DNA from: Gonatopus flavifemur
Lineage: Eukaryota; Arthropoda; Insecta; Hymenoptera; Dryinidae
NCBI GenBank assembly: GCA_018340375.1
Contig: JAFFJZ010000016.1
Span: forward strand, 1,743,372-1,807,371
Direction of reading: 5' to 3'
DNA: 64,000 nt
Shown here: one piece after another, positions 33,263 through 44,490 of the stretch
Position numbering within the stretch: position 1 is the stretch's first letter
Layout: the number at the start of each line of letters is the position of its first letter
Notes under the pieces: generated by a model
Database searches by the model: none
What the model saw: only the letters and a program-made list of their open reading frames with translations
Told to the model about the DNA's origin: nothing
Translations under genes and position numbers: made by a program

Positions 33263-33481
33263 AGGGAAGGTTTAAACGCGGGGAGAAAGAATTGGGGAGG
33301 AGTATGAGTGCGTGAGAATGAGTGGATGGAGAGAATGAGCACTCGCACACATACACACACGCACGTCGTTAGTCTTGTATGATTTAGAGAATGTAATTTA
33401 GATAAGGGTTTAGATTTTAAGTTCAAGTAGATTTAAGTAGATTTGAGGCAATTTTCAAAAATTGTAATGTTAAAGAGGGGA

Positions 33482-33511
33482 GGGCGCTCTAGGCGATTGT
33501 AAAGAGCGCCC
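33482..33511 (+). other. 3' UTR hairpin of the LINE
   Basis: GGGCGCTCT and AGAGCGCCC form a 9-bp stem with a 12-base loop just before the AT-rich tail. Such 3' structures can be recognised by the LINE reverse transcriptase; that role is inferred. Confidence 0.6.
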
Positions 33512-33659
33512 AGAAAAAACAAATGAATAAAAATATAATATATATAATATATATCCGGAAAATTCAATTTCTCGAAAACTGCTCATTGGCTCCTCTTCAA
33601 GGATCTAGAAGGGATTAGTGGAATAACACAGTCAACCGTTTTCGGGAAATTGAACTATA

Positions 33660-33925
33660 CACCGAGAGAAAAAATTTCCGGGAACAATAAAATATTTAAT
33701 TGAATAGTCGCCATAAAATACTCAATTGATTTGAATAAATTTTCATTGACTCGATTGAATATTCATTCAATCAAACAAATATTGAATATGCTATTTCATA
33801 AATATTTCATCAATGAAAACAGTTATTTAATTGAGTTAATGAAAGTTTATTCAAATCAATTAAGTATTTTATGGCGACTATTCAACTGAATATTTTATTG
33901 TTCCCGGAAATTTTCTCTCTCAATG
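33660..33925. mobile_element. 266-bp MITE, CACCGAGAGAAAA ends
   Basis: TA at 33658-33659 and 33926-33927. The arms pair nearly fully: AATTTCCGGGAACAATAAAA and its inverse, GTCGCCATAAAATA and its inverse. The last right-end bases are decayed (CAATG for CGGTG). It sits seven bases from the mariner's TA. Confidence 0.85.
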
Positions 33926-33933
33926 TAGAGATA

Positions 33934-35227
33934 CGAGGGTGGATTGATAAGTTTCCGGCCTGACCAAGAAAAACAACGTTTTTAAGAATTTTTTTTCTTT
34001 TATTTCTCAACATAATCTCCTCCAAGGCTGATACATTTCTCATAGCGGTGTTCTAGTCTAGTAATGCCATCTCTATAGACTGATTCGTCAAGCTCCTCAA
34101 AATACCCATTTACAGCTTCGATTAGTTCTTCATTGTCCGCAAATCTCTTACCGCCAAGCCATTTTTTGAGGTTAGGAAACAGATAATAGTCACTCGGGGC
34201 TAGGTCTGGAGAGTAGGGAGGGTGCGGCATTAATTCAAACTTCAGATCGTTGATTTTAGCCATCGCAACGATTGACGTGTGCGCTGGTGCGTTATCGTGA
34301 TGAAACAAGATTTTTTTCTTCGCCAGATGAGGTCGTTTAATTTTCACTTCGTGGCTCAAACGTTGCAATAAGTCTGCGTAGTATTGATCAGTGATAGTTT
34401 TACCCTTTCCAAGGTAATCAATGTATATAATACCTCTTGCATCCCAAAAAACAGTAGCCATAACCTTGTTCGCCGAAAAAATTGTTTTTGCCTTCTTTGG
34501 AGTTGGTTCCCCTGGTCCAATCCACTGTTTAGACTGTTCTTTGGTTTCAGGAGTGTAGTGGTGGACCCAAGTTTCGTCAACGGTTACGAATCGACGCAAA
34601 AATTCGCTTGGATTACGCTTATACAACGCCAAATTGGCGGTAGAAATGTTCTTTCGAATCAATTTTTGGTCGACTGTTAGCAAACGCGGCACCCATCTTG
34701 CACAGAGCTTTTCCATATACAAATGTTGGTGCAAAATATTTTGTACACGTTCATATGACATCTTACAGGTCTCAGCTATCTCACGAACTTTTAATCTGCG
34801 ATCTTTCAGCACTATTTGATGGATTTTTTCGATCATATCTGGAGTTGTGACCTCAATGGGGCGTCCTGAGCGAGGCTCATCAGAGGTGCTCACACGACCC
34901 TTTTTAAACTCGGAAACCCACTGCTTAACGGTTGAATATGATGGGGAGGATGTCCCCAGTGTTGAGTCCATCTCTTCTTTAATTTCCTTCGGCGTTAACC
35001 CCTTCAAATAAAAGTATTTGATGACAGCACGATTTTCCAGCTTTTCCATTTTTACGAAAAACACAGAGGCGTCTTGGTCAGCGTGCTCTCAAAACTAACC
35101 TAACATGGCGATCGGACTGAAACTATAGCTACAAGCTATCTAAGGATGGTACTATAGAACGCCACCTCAAGGTAGGCCCAGTGGCGCCATCTCTTGGTCA
35201 GGCCGGAAACTTATCAATCCACCCTCG
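33934..35227 (-). mobile_element. Complete mariner element with intact transposase
   Basis: 1294 bp with perfect 36-bp TIRs starting CGAGGGTGGATTGATAAGTT, flanked by TA (33932-33933, 35228-35229). Contains one uninterrupted transposase ORF on the minus strand. Perfect TIRs and an open ORF mean it is young and possibly still active. It is the most recent-looking insertion in the composite at 30156-36025. Confidence 0.96.
34000..35049 (-). CDS. Mariner transposase (DD34D), intact, 349 aa
   Basis: Cut-and-paste transposase that binds the TIRs, excises the element and inserts it at TA; acts in the nucleus. Residues 1-110 hold the paired helix-turn-helix DNA-binding region, with SGRPIEVTT in the linker. 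WVPRLLT (119-125) matches the mariner WVPHxL signature used for dimer contact. Catalytic Asp158 (TVDETW), Asp252 (HHDNAPAHTS) and Asp287 (YSPDLAPSD), 34 residues between the last two, give DD34D. Length is normal for mariner (about 345). I start at MEKLENRAVIK (35049), the usual mariner N-terminus; an in-frame ATG five codons upstream (35064) is less likely. No stop or shift. The 65 bp between stop and TIR end and the 178 bp upstream leave room only for short UTRs. Confidence 0.95.
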   Translation of the reverse strand: MEKLENRAVIKYFYLKGLTPKEIKEEMDSTLGTSSPSYSTVKQWVSEFKKGRVSTSDEPRSGRPIEVTTPDMIEKIHQIVLKDRRLKVREIAETCKMSYERVQNILHQHLYMEKLCARWVPRLLTVDQKLIRKNISTANLALYKRNPSEFLRRFVTVDETWVHHYTPETKEQSKQWIGPGEPTPKKAKTIFSANKVMATVFWDARGIIYIDYLGKGKTITDQYYADLLQRLSHEVKIKRPHLAKKKILFHHDNAPAHTSIVAMAKINDLKFELMPHPPYSPDLAPSDYYLFPNLKKWLGGKRFADNEELIEAVNGYFEELDESVYRDGITRLEHRYEKCISLGGDYVEK

Positions 35228-35399
35228 TATTATACTGGAGGGAACGAGTCAATGAAATGATCGTCAAATGAATAAAAAGCGACAGCTGTAAACAATGAAA
35301 ACTGAGGAGGTGAATGTCTTTGTCTTTTCGGAATCTTCGGATTCCGTTCCGTTCCTTAGAAATTGCGGTCCATGGAAAGCCAGCCGATAGGTACCATTT

Positions 35400-35502
35400 C
35401 ATGGGAGCTTCTGCATCAAGCGTCAACATTGGAAGAAACAAGTGGTCCAACAGGTTCTCTCTGTTCTCCCAATGTTGACGCTTGATGCTGAATCTGCCAT
35501 GA
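35400..35502. repeat. Palindrome of ~100 bp
   Basis: GCATCAAGCGTCAACATTGG and its inverse CCAATGTTGACGCTTGATGC form 20-bp exact arms around a loop of about 25 bases. Outer arms (CATGGGAG, CTGCCATG) pair imperfectly. Confidence 0.7.
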
Positions 35503-35519
35503 GAAAGGCCCTTTATTGT

Positions 35520-35627
35520 CCCTACAAACAATGATTACTGGCGTTTCAATGGCCCGCTGATGGCCCTGCGATGCCGATGAAGAGCCGTTACTGGGCCTTT
35601 GAAACGCCCAAAGTCGTGTTTACTGGG
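35520..35627. mobile_element. 108-bp MITE, uninterrupted copy
   Basis: Same family as 16051-16486, with ends CCCTACAAACA and TGTTTACTGGG. Contains the empty site ATTACTGG that corresponds to the hAT target at 16065-16072. Confidence 0.85.
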
Positions 35628-38227
35628 GTTCTTTCTGTTCGCACAGACGGGACCGTCTTCCAACACTATTTTGATATGGAATGCTTGCTCCACTAATATA
35701 TGCTCTAAGATTCCTACTCACAATATACATATTCAATGCTAATTTTGCCCTAAATTGACAACTGTCTTTTCAATATTGATAAATTCAGTCTTTCTATGGA
35801 ATTTTGTGAAATTAAGATTTTAATATAACTAGCTTTTGATGAAAACAGGCTGAAAACTGATATTCCTATTGGGAAAAACAAAAACTTTTTAAATGGGCCA
35901 GAAAAGCGTTAGATTCTGTTGAATTGATCAGAAAATCGTTAAAATGCAGCCGGAAATCGGTATTTCGGGAGACAAGGACAGAAATCGGAAGATCTTCCGA
36001 TAAATCGGGAGGTTTTGCAACACTGGTTCATGTTCAAGTGACTCGAGAAGATTGTATTGCTCTCTGTCTATATCGTGAGGCTCTTCTTCAGGCACAGCTC
36101 TGACGGTAGCAGCATTTGCAGCGGCTCGGCGAGGCCTGCTTACACGTCGAACTGGGGGATCGACATTTTCTGCAGCATCTTCTTCGTTTAGGCCATTTCG
36201 CCTGTCGGGAGGCACTCGCTCAAGTACAAGTCTAGCGCTAGTAACGCTTGCAGCAGCTCGACGAGGCCTGTCCGCATGGCGAACAGGAAGAGCTCTGACC
36301 GAAGGATTCTGAGATTCTCCATGAGGAATTGATTGTTCATCTCTAACTGAAATATTGAAGAAAAATTATGAATTCATTTGACTGTAAACAGAAACTGATT
36401 TATCCCTGTAATACAATCTGATTTCATTTGAATTAACTTGAATTGACGCGAAGGCAGTACATACTTAAGACACGTCATCGCCGGCGAATAACTCGTTCCT
36501 TTTCGAACTCTCCACCTATACACGGGATAAATCATGAATGTCAAGTGATATTTATATTTTCACACGACATCATACTGTTGAAAATTGTTTAGAATTTCAT
36601 AACTTTTCCAATCACATTCGTAACTGGAATTCCAAATTCTTCGTATTTGAATTGAAAATTCATTTCAAAGTAATTGAGTTTTCAGATTTGTACTATATTA
36701 TATGACACATTTATGTATATTTTCATAACTGAAATTTCATACACATGTACTTTGAATTTTCAGTTACGTGATTGGGAAGTGCTTCTGTTACGTGGATTTG
36801 AAGTTTTGTCTAGAAATTTTCAACAGTGTACATATCTCTTATCAAACTCATTATTTTGAACGGTGCAGTGCCTTTTTTGATTCACTTTGAGGCCACTGAC
36901 TTATTTCACGCCTAATCAACGCGCTTAAAACATTAAATATTTTAATGCATTTTGAGAACCTGCTCCAGCGTCTGCATTCAGATTTTGGATGAAGAACTCG
37001 ATTGGTTCTTCATCGAAAACTTGTTCAGCGAACTCTTCGTGTTCGATGTCAGCTTCGCTCGACTCGTTATCGTCGCGGGCTGCTAATTCGTTACCAATGG
37101 AAACTAAAAAGTACAATTGGTCATTTTTTAGAATGTCCGCTCAGCAATACTCTGGAGTAACTGGCTGTTTTTGAGTGAGTACGATGCAAAATTGTCATTC
37201 AGTGACACGTATATTATTTATCAAAATTTCTTCTATATATTTTAGACAACTGACCTCTCGTAAATTCTAACCGCCTCAGACCAGTCACGTTCATCAAGAA
37301 ATTTCTCAACACTGTACCTGAAAATATTATTTTGAGAAATATGAGTCAAGTATCACATAGTATGACTAGCCTGCTCATAACTTGAGAGGAAATAAATTCT
37401 ACATAATCCGAGAAACGTGTTGCCATTTTTTAATATCCACACAGTTTTGATACATGTATAAAAATGTGCAAAAAACACAAGCCGATGTCAATGCAGGATT
37501 TCAATATGTGACATTTAGTTCCTCTTAATCTCTTTGACCATACCGTTGGGTTCTCGAATTCATTTCGGCATTTAAAATTGCCAAATCAGCGACTTGAAGG
37601 TCTCTTGGTCTTTCCGCCCCAACGCGACGTTCTCTTCCCACTTTCTCAACATCGTCAGCGACTGTGACCATTATTTTAGTCATACTTCCTAACAATGATC
37701 ATATCATACAGATGTTAATAATAGTAAAATTGTGAATGGGCAGAATACAATAACCCATGTGAGAATGGAAACATGCACCGCTACTGGCTGAACGCCGTTG
37801 CCAGGGTTGTCAGGACTGGGAATTCCAGATCCACTATTATGGGCGTGGTTGGATAAACGGTACTGGCCAACAGTCAAAACGATAATATGATTTCCCATAA
37901 GGGCCAGCATAACATTTACCAGCACTTCGGTACCGACATTTAATGCGAGCTAACTGTAGTGGAACTCTGGCATTGCAACAGGATCCGTGGTTTTACCAGT
38001 GGTGAAAAAGAAATGACAAGGAGTCAGAATGACGAGATCCTGAGTATAAATTCGAAGCCGACCCAGTACTGGCGTGGTACTGGTAACCGGAGTTCCCTGG
38101 AGTTATATTCCAAACAATAAACACAAAAAATGAAATACATTGAATTTCAACTCTGAAAACTGTACAAATCCATTTTCCCATTATCGTATTCGGAGAAAGA
38201 CACTTTGGAAGTGATTTCTTGAAAGTT

Positions 38228-38304
38228 CACTGAGTGAGGATTGAACCCAGGTCCTGCGAATGAGAAAGTGAGTCTCTATCACATCAGCTATTCTCCGAGT
38301 TGAC
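38228..38304 (-). repeat. tRNA-like SINE head
   Basis: On the minus strand an A box (TAGCTGATGTG) and a B box (GGGTTCAATCC) lie at the spacing expected of a tRNA. Stem pairing is incomplete, so it is a tRNA-derived repeat with an internal pol III promoter rather than a working tRNA gene. The body would extend toward lower coordinates. Confidence 0.6.
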
Positions 38305-38642
38305 GATGGATCACTCTAATTGCCATTTATTGTAATAATTCCCTTGGAATCATACAATTCACCATAGATTCCGTAGTGAAACAAAGTCCTATCAATACTG
38401 GCACATTGCCGTTGATAGAACAGATCAAATGATCTGACCAACTCTGGCTCAATGCTGGCACTACATCACCTCATCACGGAAGCCAAGTTGCGAAAATTGT
38501 GATTTTAACATCAGTTGACTATCAATTACATAGTTAGCCGGAGTCCTATCAATGCTGGCACATCGTTGTCCCTCGAACATAATGAATGATCATACCAACT
38601 CTGGCTCAGTACTCACGCAGTATTGTCTCATTAAAGTAACTG

Positions 38643-38890
38643 CACTGTAAAAAAAATTTTTGGAATTCCAAACAAAAATGCTTGGAAATTTACAAACTTG
38701 GTTTGGAAAAATAATTTCCGAACCTTTTTTGTAAATTGCCGAACAAAAGTTTGTGAATTCTCAAAAATCTTCGTGAAATCACAAAATTTGTTGAATGTTT
38801 ACAAACTTTTGTTTGGTAATTTACAAAAAAAGTTTGTGCAAAAAACTGCCAAACTTCTTTGGCAGTTTAGGAAGTATATTTTTTACAGTG
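38643..38890. mobile_element. 248-bp MITE, copy 2, inverted
   Basis: Inverse of 6362-6609, same length, differing at only a few positions by eye. Flanked by tg on each side instead of TA. Lies in an intron of the MULE relic. Confidence 0.9.
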
Positions 38891-40239
38891 TGTGTTATTG
38901 GAAAAATCAGTGGAATCCCGAATTATCCGATGAAGAACCAAAATAGATACCAATCGGAAACTCATTGGGTAGCCTGTTGATTTTTTATCGGATAATTATC
39001 GTATATATCGTGAAAATATCAGAAATCTATGATTTCGTTCCTTTGTTGGACAAGTACGATAAGAAGGCAATATAATTGATGCCTTCAGGATAAAATTCCG
39101 ACAAGGCGCAATTATTGGGTTTTCCCTTAAGGGAAAAAAACATCACCAGTACCGCGTCATTCGTCAACTCTATTTCCCCATGGGCCCATGTGGAAAATGC
39201 CGAAGTCGACAAATGGCCTAGCACTGACAAGGTTATATTTGCCAAAATTTGGCGGAAATAATTATTTTTATCGAGAGTCATTATTATTTTTCAATCATCA
39301 CCGCCTATTCGCTGAATCTCAAAGGGTATTGAGTTGAGTGGACAGAGAGTCTTGGGCCAGTATTAAATCGATACTTTTAGGACGAGGTTGGAATGCCAGA
39401 ATTCTACCATAGTCGGCACATATGAACGAACAGTACTGACACGGTTGTAAATGTTATACAGGCCCTTATGTAAAATGATGTTATCATGCCAACTCCTTGC
39501 CAGGTCTGATAGCTTTGGCAGCTTTGGATTTCTCAATACTGGCAACTCTGGCAGCAGTACTGAGCCAGTATCAGCCCGTGTTTCCTTTCCCATGGGGGAA
39601 TACATCGGAAAACGTAATAACATACCCAACATTTTCCAAACATTAGGCCGATTTTCCATTTTTCTGCCAGCAATCAGATGGAAATTTTCTGTGGTATTGT
39701 TTGTTCGAACAGGTTCATTATGGACTGACATAATATCGGCCAGTGGTAACCAAAATATTCGTAGATACGTTGCGAAGGCTCGTAATATTTGGCGAAGCTC
39801 GTTGTTTTGTCGATAAATTTGGTCAATCAAAGACTGAACCGGGTTCACGCCTTCCACCATTTTGTCTGCTGGTAGATGAGCGAGCGCATACGTCCTCTCT
39901 GAAATATACTTGAATTCTGCGGGGATCCGTAGCTTGCTCCATTTCTTGACAATTGCCTAAGGATGTGAAAAATCAATGAATTGTGGGAGTATAAAATATT
40001 GAACCTTTCAGAAATTGAAAAAATAAATCACTCACTTGCTTGAAATGAAACAAGCAACCCACTATCCTTGTCTGAGGAAAGTTCTCTTCAGCGCTGTTAA
40101 TTTGGGCCCGTTCAAAACCACTAGAGATCGAACTGACGTCTTCTGCAAGTTGAGGCATTGATTACAATATTTGACGCCATATCGCGTCATAACAATCTTC
40201 AGTTCTTGTACTCATCAAAACAAATATAGCAGGGAACCC

Positions 40240-41879
40240 CTTGAAATAATATTGGCATTTATCAATTTATTCGTAAGATCTCGTCTTTCAAACAAAGCAA
40301 TTCCGATTACGTGAGTTTTGAGCCTCAAGTGTATTCAAACAATTCTGTTGAAAGTATGTGATCAAAACGTTGGATGATAAAATCTTCATCGGCCGCGCCA
40401 AGTGTTCCGCATTGACGTGGATTTCAAAATCTATTTGGAACGACTAACGCGTTAGGTTTGGAATAACTTAGCGCTGTTTCTGGTATGTAAAAAATTTCAA
40501 AACATATTAGAAACGATCAACACGTTGAGTTTCAAATAGGTCAGAGTTGTTTCTAGTATGTCAAATGGTTGAACCTAATTCTTGTTTCACCTCACTATAT
40601 ATTGTTAATTCAATACAATCATAAATCGCTTTGAATACAATTTAAACAAACTGAAGTTACAATATACAAGAAATCGTTTACATACCATTTGAATAACCGA
40701 ATGTACTTGGCAGCTCATATTGATTTCACATCTTTTTTTTCAAGTGAAGCATATCCTGTTGTATCTTATCGAAATTCTTATTGTAGGAGAATTTTCGTTT
40801 GAATGTATTTTTAGATTTTTTTTAGGATTGACCGCATTTTCATGTACTTGGCGTGATTTTTTTACTTTTTTGAAGTTTTTTTATTGGGATTTCACTTCTT
40901 TTTCTGGATGTGTCCTTAACTGAACATAAATAAAATTCGAATGCTCATGTCTAATTTAATAGCGATCGTAGCGATGAAGAAAATGTCCTCAGATCATTTG
41001 TGATATGAAAAACTCACTTGGGTTTCCATCAGTCATCTCATCATTGGACAGCAATAGATAATCGACATAAAGAATGAAGAACAGAAGGAAAGAAAAGTGA
41101 ATTCCCATAAATCAATACATATGTGCAGGATTCCGAAAAGTAAATATTAATTGACCGATAAGTTGGCGCTCAAAGCAGCCCACGATTTTGTTTTAAACAT
41201 GTATTGTGCAAGAATTCCCATTGTTTTTAAAATATGATTGTTAGGAAAACGAAACAAAACAGATTTTACGAACAGAGAAAACTTGCACACAATATGTTTA
41301 AGGTATCCAACAGAAATTTTTTTGATAAAACGAGAATTTGTACCATTTGGCATGAAGTTGAAAATAGTTTCCCAGCAAAAATGTTTCAATGACTCTTTAG
41401 GATTATTTTAAAGAGTATCTTAAAGGGATGTCAAATATTCATTTATCATGCAACAAAAAGAGATATCTTCAAAATATCTGGTCAAGAGCATTTTTCAGTA
41501 CTGTACAAGAAATTTTTTAGAATTTTGTGAAATATCCATCAAAATCATTTTGAAAAATTCTTCAAGAATATTTAGTCGGTTGTGGTATTATAAACGTATA
41601 CGATGTTCTTCAAAATTACCTATAGAAGATTATAGTAATTGAATTGTTATTTGATGAGCAAGTGAAATTATTGCTTTTTGGAGAAATATATGTATGAGTC
41701 TTTAGCATCACGTGGCCAATTTCGTTCTTCAACTCGCAGATCATGAATAAATATCCACTTTGTACCTTTACTTCGTAACATGCACGTAAAGTTACCTTCG
41801 GAAATACTTCTTCCCTGATGAAAAACAACGGCTATAACTTTATAAAAGTGTCATGCAATTTGGATTTTTGTGGTTGGCA
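40240..41879. other. No gene seen
   Basis: AT-rich region upstream of the first recognisable exon of MULE copy 1. I looked for the missing exon with the first catalytic Asp and did not find it. Small ORFs at 40720-40923 and 41147-41389 have no domain. Confidence 0.5.
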
Positions 41880-43600
41880 CTGCTTTTATACAGATATATG
41901 ATATATCTGCATCTTGCCTGTTTTTCCTTCATCCACCTGTAATTCTACTCGAAGAATCTAGGAATTCATTATCAATTGAATCCACTTTGTAATCTGTAAT
42001 GCCAATTGATAGTGGTGATAGCAAACTCACAGATCTATGGTATATTCGCTTCATTATGTTTATTTCTCATCCCCCTGAAACACTACGCAAAGAATCTGAT
42101 ACCATCATCGGATAGATCTGTGATATATCCACTGCACTTTTGCCTTTTCTTCGTTCGACTATGAGGTCACCAAATGAGATTGACAGTGACAATAGCTAGC
42201 ATACAAATTTGTGATACGTCTGCTTCATTTCTGCTTCGTCTCCAGCCACCTATGATTCTACTCCAAGGAAATGATGAGCCCAGCATGTTGTAAGAATCTG
42301 TGACATATCTACTGTGTTTTCGCCTTTGAAAAAATCGCTTTGATATACTTCAGTGTGACTAAAGTAACTGGAGACCAACTTCAACTTCTACCGTTGGTCA
42401 AACTATTCACATCTCTTTGAGGTTTTGTCATGAACTTCACTCTCTAAAAACTTTTTATATTCCATTGGGGTTTTTTGATGAATTCCCCTTTCTGATTATA
42501 AGTGATGATTCAGTTATTGATTCATTACATAATCTTTAATCATCCATTTCATGCCATTCATTATCAATTGGATCCACTTTGTAATCTGTAATTCATACAT
42601 TCAATACAAAATTTCCACAAGACCGCCTATATGAAATTGATAGTGGTGGTAGACGACGTACAGGTCTATGGTATATTTGCTTCTTTTTCGTGTTTTCTTA
42701 TACACCTGTGATACTACTCAAACAATCCGATAACAACTCTTGGTCAAGAAAGTATCAGGCCAATGAAGAAAGACAAAAACGACGAAAATATACCATTCGA
42801 TCTGTACGTCGTCCACCACCACTATCCATTTCATTTAGGCAATTTCATAGGCAATTTTGTATTGAATGGATAAACTACAGATTATAAAGTGGATTCAATT
42901 GATAATGAATGGCATGAAACGGATGATTAAAGATTATGTAAGGAATCAACAACTGAATCATCGCTTATAATCAGAAAGTGGAATTCATCAAATATCAAAT
43001 ATAATCAGAACGTGGAATCATTCAAAAACCCCCATGCAGTATAAAAAATTTTTAGAATGAGAAGTTCATGACACAACCTCAATGAGATATAAGAAGTTTG
43101 AAAAACGTTGAAGGTTGAAGTTGGTCTCCAGGCACTTTAGTTACATTGAAGTATATCAAATATTTTAAATCCAAACTATTAATTCAACAAAACGATTTGT
43201 CTAGAGGCAAAAGCACAGCAGATATGCCACAGATCTTGACGACATACTGGACTCATCAGTTTCTCGGAGTAGAATCACAAGTGGATGGAGACAAAGCAGA
43301 AATGAAGCAGACGAATCATAAATTTGTACGCTAGCTATTTAGCTAGACGATAGCTGTCACTATCAATTCCATTCAGTGGCCTCTTAGTCGAGTGAAGCGA
43401 AGGCAAGAGTGCAGTGAATATATCACAGATCTATCCGATACTATTATTAGATTCATCGAATACCATCACAGGTGGATGAAGATGAAACAAAATAAAGCAA
43501 ATATACCATAGATCTGTATGTTAGCTACCAATACTATCAATTTCATTTATATTCAAGAATCCGATAACAGCCTTTGTCAAAGAAACCTACTGAATCTTGT
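41880..43600. repeat. Large imperfect palindrome, arms ~800 bp
   Basis: Centre near 42740. Inverse pairs include GATCCACTTTGTAATCTGTA (42569) with its inverse near 42880, and the GGAGACCAACTTCAACTT region (42370) with its inverse near 43120. Within each arm, units containing AGATCTRTGRTATAT, then CCACCTGTGAT, recur about every 220-230 bp. No ORF of substance. It lies between the two MULE relics, which are themselves inverted. Confidence 0.75.
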
Positions 43601-43859
43601 ACAATGTTCTAGTTGAAGTCAATGCAGTAGAATGTAGTTCATGTTGTTGTTGTTATAGTCAATGTAGTTGATTGATGTCTGATTCTTAATCAAATTTGGT
43701 TAGATTCAATGGACTGTTCCATTAGATAATACTCTTCATCAAAGCTACAAAGACAATAACATTATATTAAACGTACCTTTTCTTACCAGACATCTCTTTA
43801 TGGTTTTCTCTCTGAAGAGAGATGATAAAGATTTGGAACAGTTATTTTAGAGCTTAGTT

Positions 43860-44490
43860 ATTTAGTTGAGCTTAAGTATAGTCATTGTCGATCAGGGTAT
43901 GCAGGGAGGACAATGTTTCATTCATTCACTTCTCTCGGAGCAGGCTCAATATCATCTGTTTCATTATTTGCTCATGATTCTATTGGGAAATAGTATAGAT
44001 CAGTGGACTGTCCATCAAGGGTATGGTATATCCACTATAATTTCACCTGTAAAGAAATAGCGAATAAACTTGAATACTTCTCAAGCAAGCTCGGTATGAT
44101 CTTTTCCATCAATTGTCTACGATCCTAATTGGAGAAATTAACAGTAGCTGGCTGTCCGTCAGGAGTTATGATATATCCGTTATGTTCTGGCCTATAGAAT
44201 GATTGCGAATCAATTTGAATCATTCCCCTCGAGCATACTCCGTATGATCCATTCGATCATCTGCCAACGACTCCAGTAGGAGGATAGGACAGTAGCGGAC
44301 TGTCCATGGAGGAATTATGATGTATCCGATATGCTCTTGCCTCAGAATTTATAAATTTGAATTATTTTCCATGACTAAACCTTGTATGATTTTCTATGAT
44401 TCGTCTCTGGTTCTGGTTAGAACCACCAGTAGCAAACTATCCGTCACGGATTATGATATATCCGCTATGCTTTTGCCTGTAAAGGAATCT
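43860..44490. repeat. Tandem repeat, four units of ~140-147 bp
   Basis: Marker GGACTGTCCATCAAGGGTAT recurs with variation near 44003, 44150, 44297 and 44434, each followed by a GATATATCCGCTATGC-like stretch and TTTGCCT. The same block also occurs in the arms of the adjacent palindrome, so the two repeats are related. Confidence 0.75.

Larger units (their letters stand above)
32169..33548 (+). mobile_element. 5'-truncated LINE with 16-bp target duplication
   Basis: ATATATCCGGAAAATT flanks both ends (32153-32168, 33549-33564). The element begins within the RT domain and ends with an (AATAT)n-like tail. Duplication length and truncation fit target-primed reverse transcription. It is inserted in the interior of the hAT-bounded composite. 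Confidence 0.92.
30156..36025. mobile_element. hAT-bounded composite insertion, 5.87 kb
   Basis: GTTCATGT lies directly outside both ends (30148-30155, 36026-36033). The TIRs are CAGTGATGCAAAACC on the left and the inverse of CAGTGTTGCAAAACC on the right. Just inside, both ends are rich in TCGGGAGA/ATCGGAAGAT motifs. No hAT transposase is present. The interior is made of later insertions: the GTCC repeat element, a LINE, MITEs and a mariner. So it was probably a short hAT MITE that grew by nesting. Confidence 0.85.
29826..36346 (-). pseudogene. Spliced acidic/Arg-rich gene, exon split by a 5.87-kb insertion
   Basis: Minus strand. Exon 36346 to 36026 follows a TTTCAG acceptor and continues, after removal of the insert, at 30147-30067; a GTATGT donor follows. 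The next exon 29974 to 29826 follows ACTTAG and ends at TAA 29828-29826. With the insert and one target copy removed, the frame runs through SLEHERATEPPAETDV, and the splice phase (1) joins in frame to GIVENQLPFVDGVQEQ. The protein holds two related blocks (RPRRAAASVTSARL and RPRRAAANAATVRA), then acidic sequence with ENEEGNESDVG at the C-terminus. I do not recognise it; low complexity suggests a disordered or nuclear region. The first exon is not identified. It lies downstream of, and on the same strand as, the MULE-like relic (36925-40239), so it may belong to the same mobile unit. Confidence 0.7.
37689..39625. other. Large intron filled with repeats
   Basis: Between MULE exons 2 and 3. Contains a tRNA-like head (38228-38304), a 248-bp MITE (38643-38890) and several copies of a GCTGGCAC/CTGGCTCA motif (about 38395-38470, 38555-38615, 39545-39575) around an ATCATTTGATCTG-like core. 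The open frame 39363-39625 is read-through of exon 2 into the intron. Confidence 0.55.
36925..40239 (-). pseudogene. MULE-type transposase gene, copy 1, decayed
   Basis: Five exons on the minus strand: 40239-40036, 39956-39626, 37688-37544, 37317-37255, 37090-36925. Content in order: FPAIFVLMSTRTE; FERAQINS..FPQTRIVGCLFHFKQ; AIVKKWSKLRIP; RTNNTTENFHLIAGRKM with the probable third catalytic Glu; RPNVWKMLG; an acidic tail ELAARDDNESSE; stop TAA 36927-36925. Donors GTGAGT, GTATGT, GTATGG and GTCAGT and phases 0, 1, 2, 2 are consistent. This matches the MULE transposase core (Mutator superfamily). Lesions: TAA at 40164-40162; Gly in place of the expected Asp before FERA; the last acceptor reads TAA instead of TAG. 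The exon with the first catalytic Asp (DGMFK in copy 2) is not found upstream. The 1.9-kb third intron holds other repeats. Confidence 0.78.

Noticed and set aside
38228..38304. Functional tRNA gene
   Set aside because: A and B boxes are present but acceptor and anticodon stems do not pair; better read as a SINE head.
39363..39625. C-terminal part of the 165-codon ORF at 39363-39860
   Set aside because: Beyond the GTATGT donor at 39625, which is conserved in the paralogue; this part is intron.
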